A stretch of 64,000 bases of DNA from a virus, in IMG/VR virus record IMGVR_UViG_3300045136_000053, positions 1 to 64,000 of that record, one strand, 5' to 3'. Under the pieces are notes generated by a model. That model was not told the origin of the DNA. It was given only the letters and a program-made list of their open reading frames with translations, and searched no databases. A program made the position numbers and the translations under genes. Below are positions 63,711-64,000 of the stretch, in pieces; within the stretch, counting starts at the first letter, position 1; the number at the start of each line of letters is the position of its first letter.

Positions 63711-64000
63711 TTATATTTTTTAATTAGTTCTTTAATTGTTTCAATTGGAATATATTTTCCAGTTTTTTTCATATCTTGATATATAAAACAATGTGAGCAC
63801 ATATTATCATTGGTATCTTCAATTTGACCTGTTAACATTAATCTTGCCTTTTGTATTTTTTCACTATTAATGACATTCATTAATCCATCTGTAAATGCAT
63901 TTCCACCAAATGGAATTCTTAAAAATCTACAACATCCAAATACTTCTCCATCTGTATTAATTTGTGGTGATATCCACATGTTATTACACATTGTAGAAAG
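63701..64000 (-). CDS. C-terminal part of a radical SAM/SPASM-type protein
   Basis: The frame stays open to the right edge (codons before the first Met read LST), so the gene is probably truncated rather than a 96-residue protein. The pattern MCNNMWISPQINTDGEVFGC-C, then about 55 residues, then MCSHCFIYQDM resembles the auxiliary cysteine region of SPASM/twitch radical SAM proteins (C...IxxDGxVxxCC ... CxxC). Such enzymes in phages are mostly uncharacterised. The radical SAM core would lie beyond the window. Confidence 0.6.
   Translation of the reverse strand, partial: LSTMCNNMWISPQINTDGEVFGCCRFLRIPFGGNAFTDGLMNVINSEKIQKARLMLTGQIEDTNDNMCSHCFIYQDMKKTGKYIPIETIKELIKKYNYN

Overview
The window is a contiguous piece of a very AT-rich, large T4-like tailed phage (contractile-tailed myovirus, probably of jumbo size). 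The evidence is a set of recognisable T4-type virion and replication genes: baseplate gp6, gp25, gp53, a gp5-like hub and a gp26-like protein; late sigma gp55; recombination nuclease gp47/gp46; portal gp20; prohead protease gp21; scaffold gp22; major capsid gp23. TAA, TAG and TGA all work as ordinary stops, so the standard code is used. I found no tRNA and no CRISPR array. The host cannot be read from the sequence.

Layout. (1) 1-30.3 kb, almost all minus strand: tail fibre, tail and baseplate genes, from a truncated fibre gene at the left edge through several very large virion proteins (one of about 2,770 residues) to gp6, gp25, a gp5-like spike, a hub candidate, gp53 and a nucleotidyltransferase. 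Two free-standing homing-endonuclease genes interrupt it (5.35-7.08 and 22.8-24.4 kb). (2) 30.5-35.7 kb, plus strand: gp55, gp47, gp46, a PD-(D/E)XK nuclease and two unknown genes. (3) 35.7-36.7 kb: no protein gene, but a roughly 680-nt, G+C-richer stretch full of perfect inverted repeats that looks like a giant ornate non-coding RNA. (4) 36.7-47.0 kb: gp26-like pair (minus), then on the plus strand a possible tape-measure gene, intein-containing portal, gp21, two small head genes, gp22 and gp23. (5) 47.1-51.3 kb: three more mobile endonuclease genes behind gp23, then an RNA ligase. (6) 52.2-56.8 kb: a fibre gene and three tandem relatives built of about 23 copies of a roughly 50-residue blade repeat. 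(7) 57-64 kb: small genes, two neck/virion genes split by another homing endonuclease, an ADP-ribosyltransferase-like candidate internal protein, a decayed gene and the end of a radical-SAM/SPASM-type protein.

The structural genes seem to be driven from TATAAATA boxes, the T4 late-promoter signature, consistent with the gp55 gene carried here. RNA ligase, gp55 and one small gene instead have sigma70-like -35/-10 pairs. Seven mobile nuclease elements (five paralogous Vsr-like, one HNH, one HNH-bearing intein) sit between or inside essential virion genes.

The most interesting items are the large structured RNA, the paralogous homing endonucleases that all carry the same C-terminal domain with GNAT/Mom-like features, and the blade-repeat fibre array, whose variation is confined to a few NNT-type codons in otherwise nearly invariant repeats.
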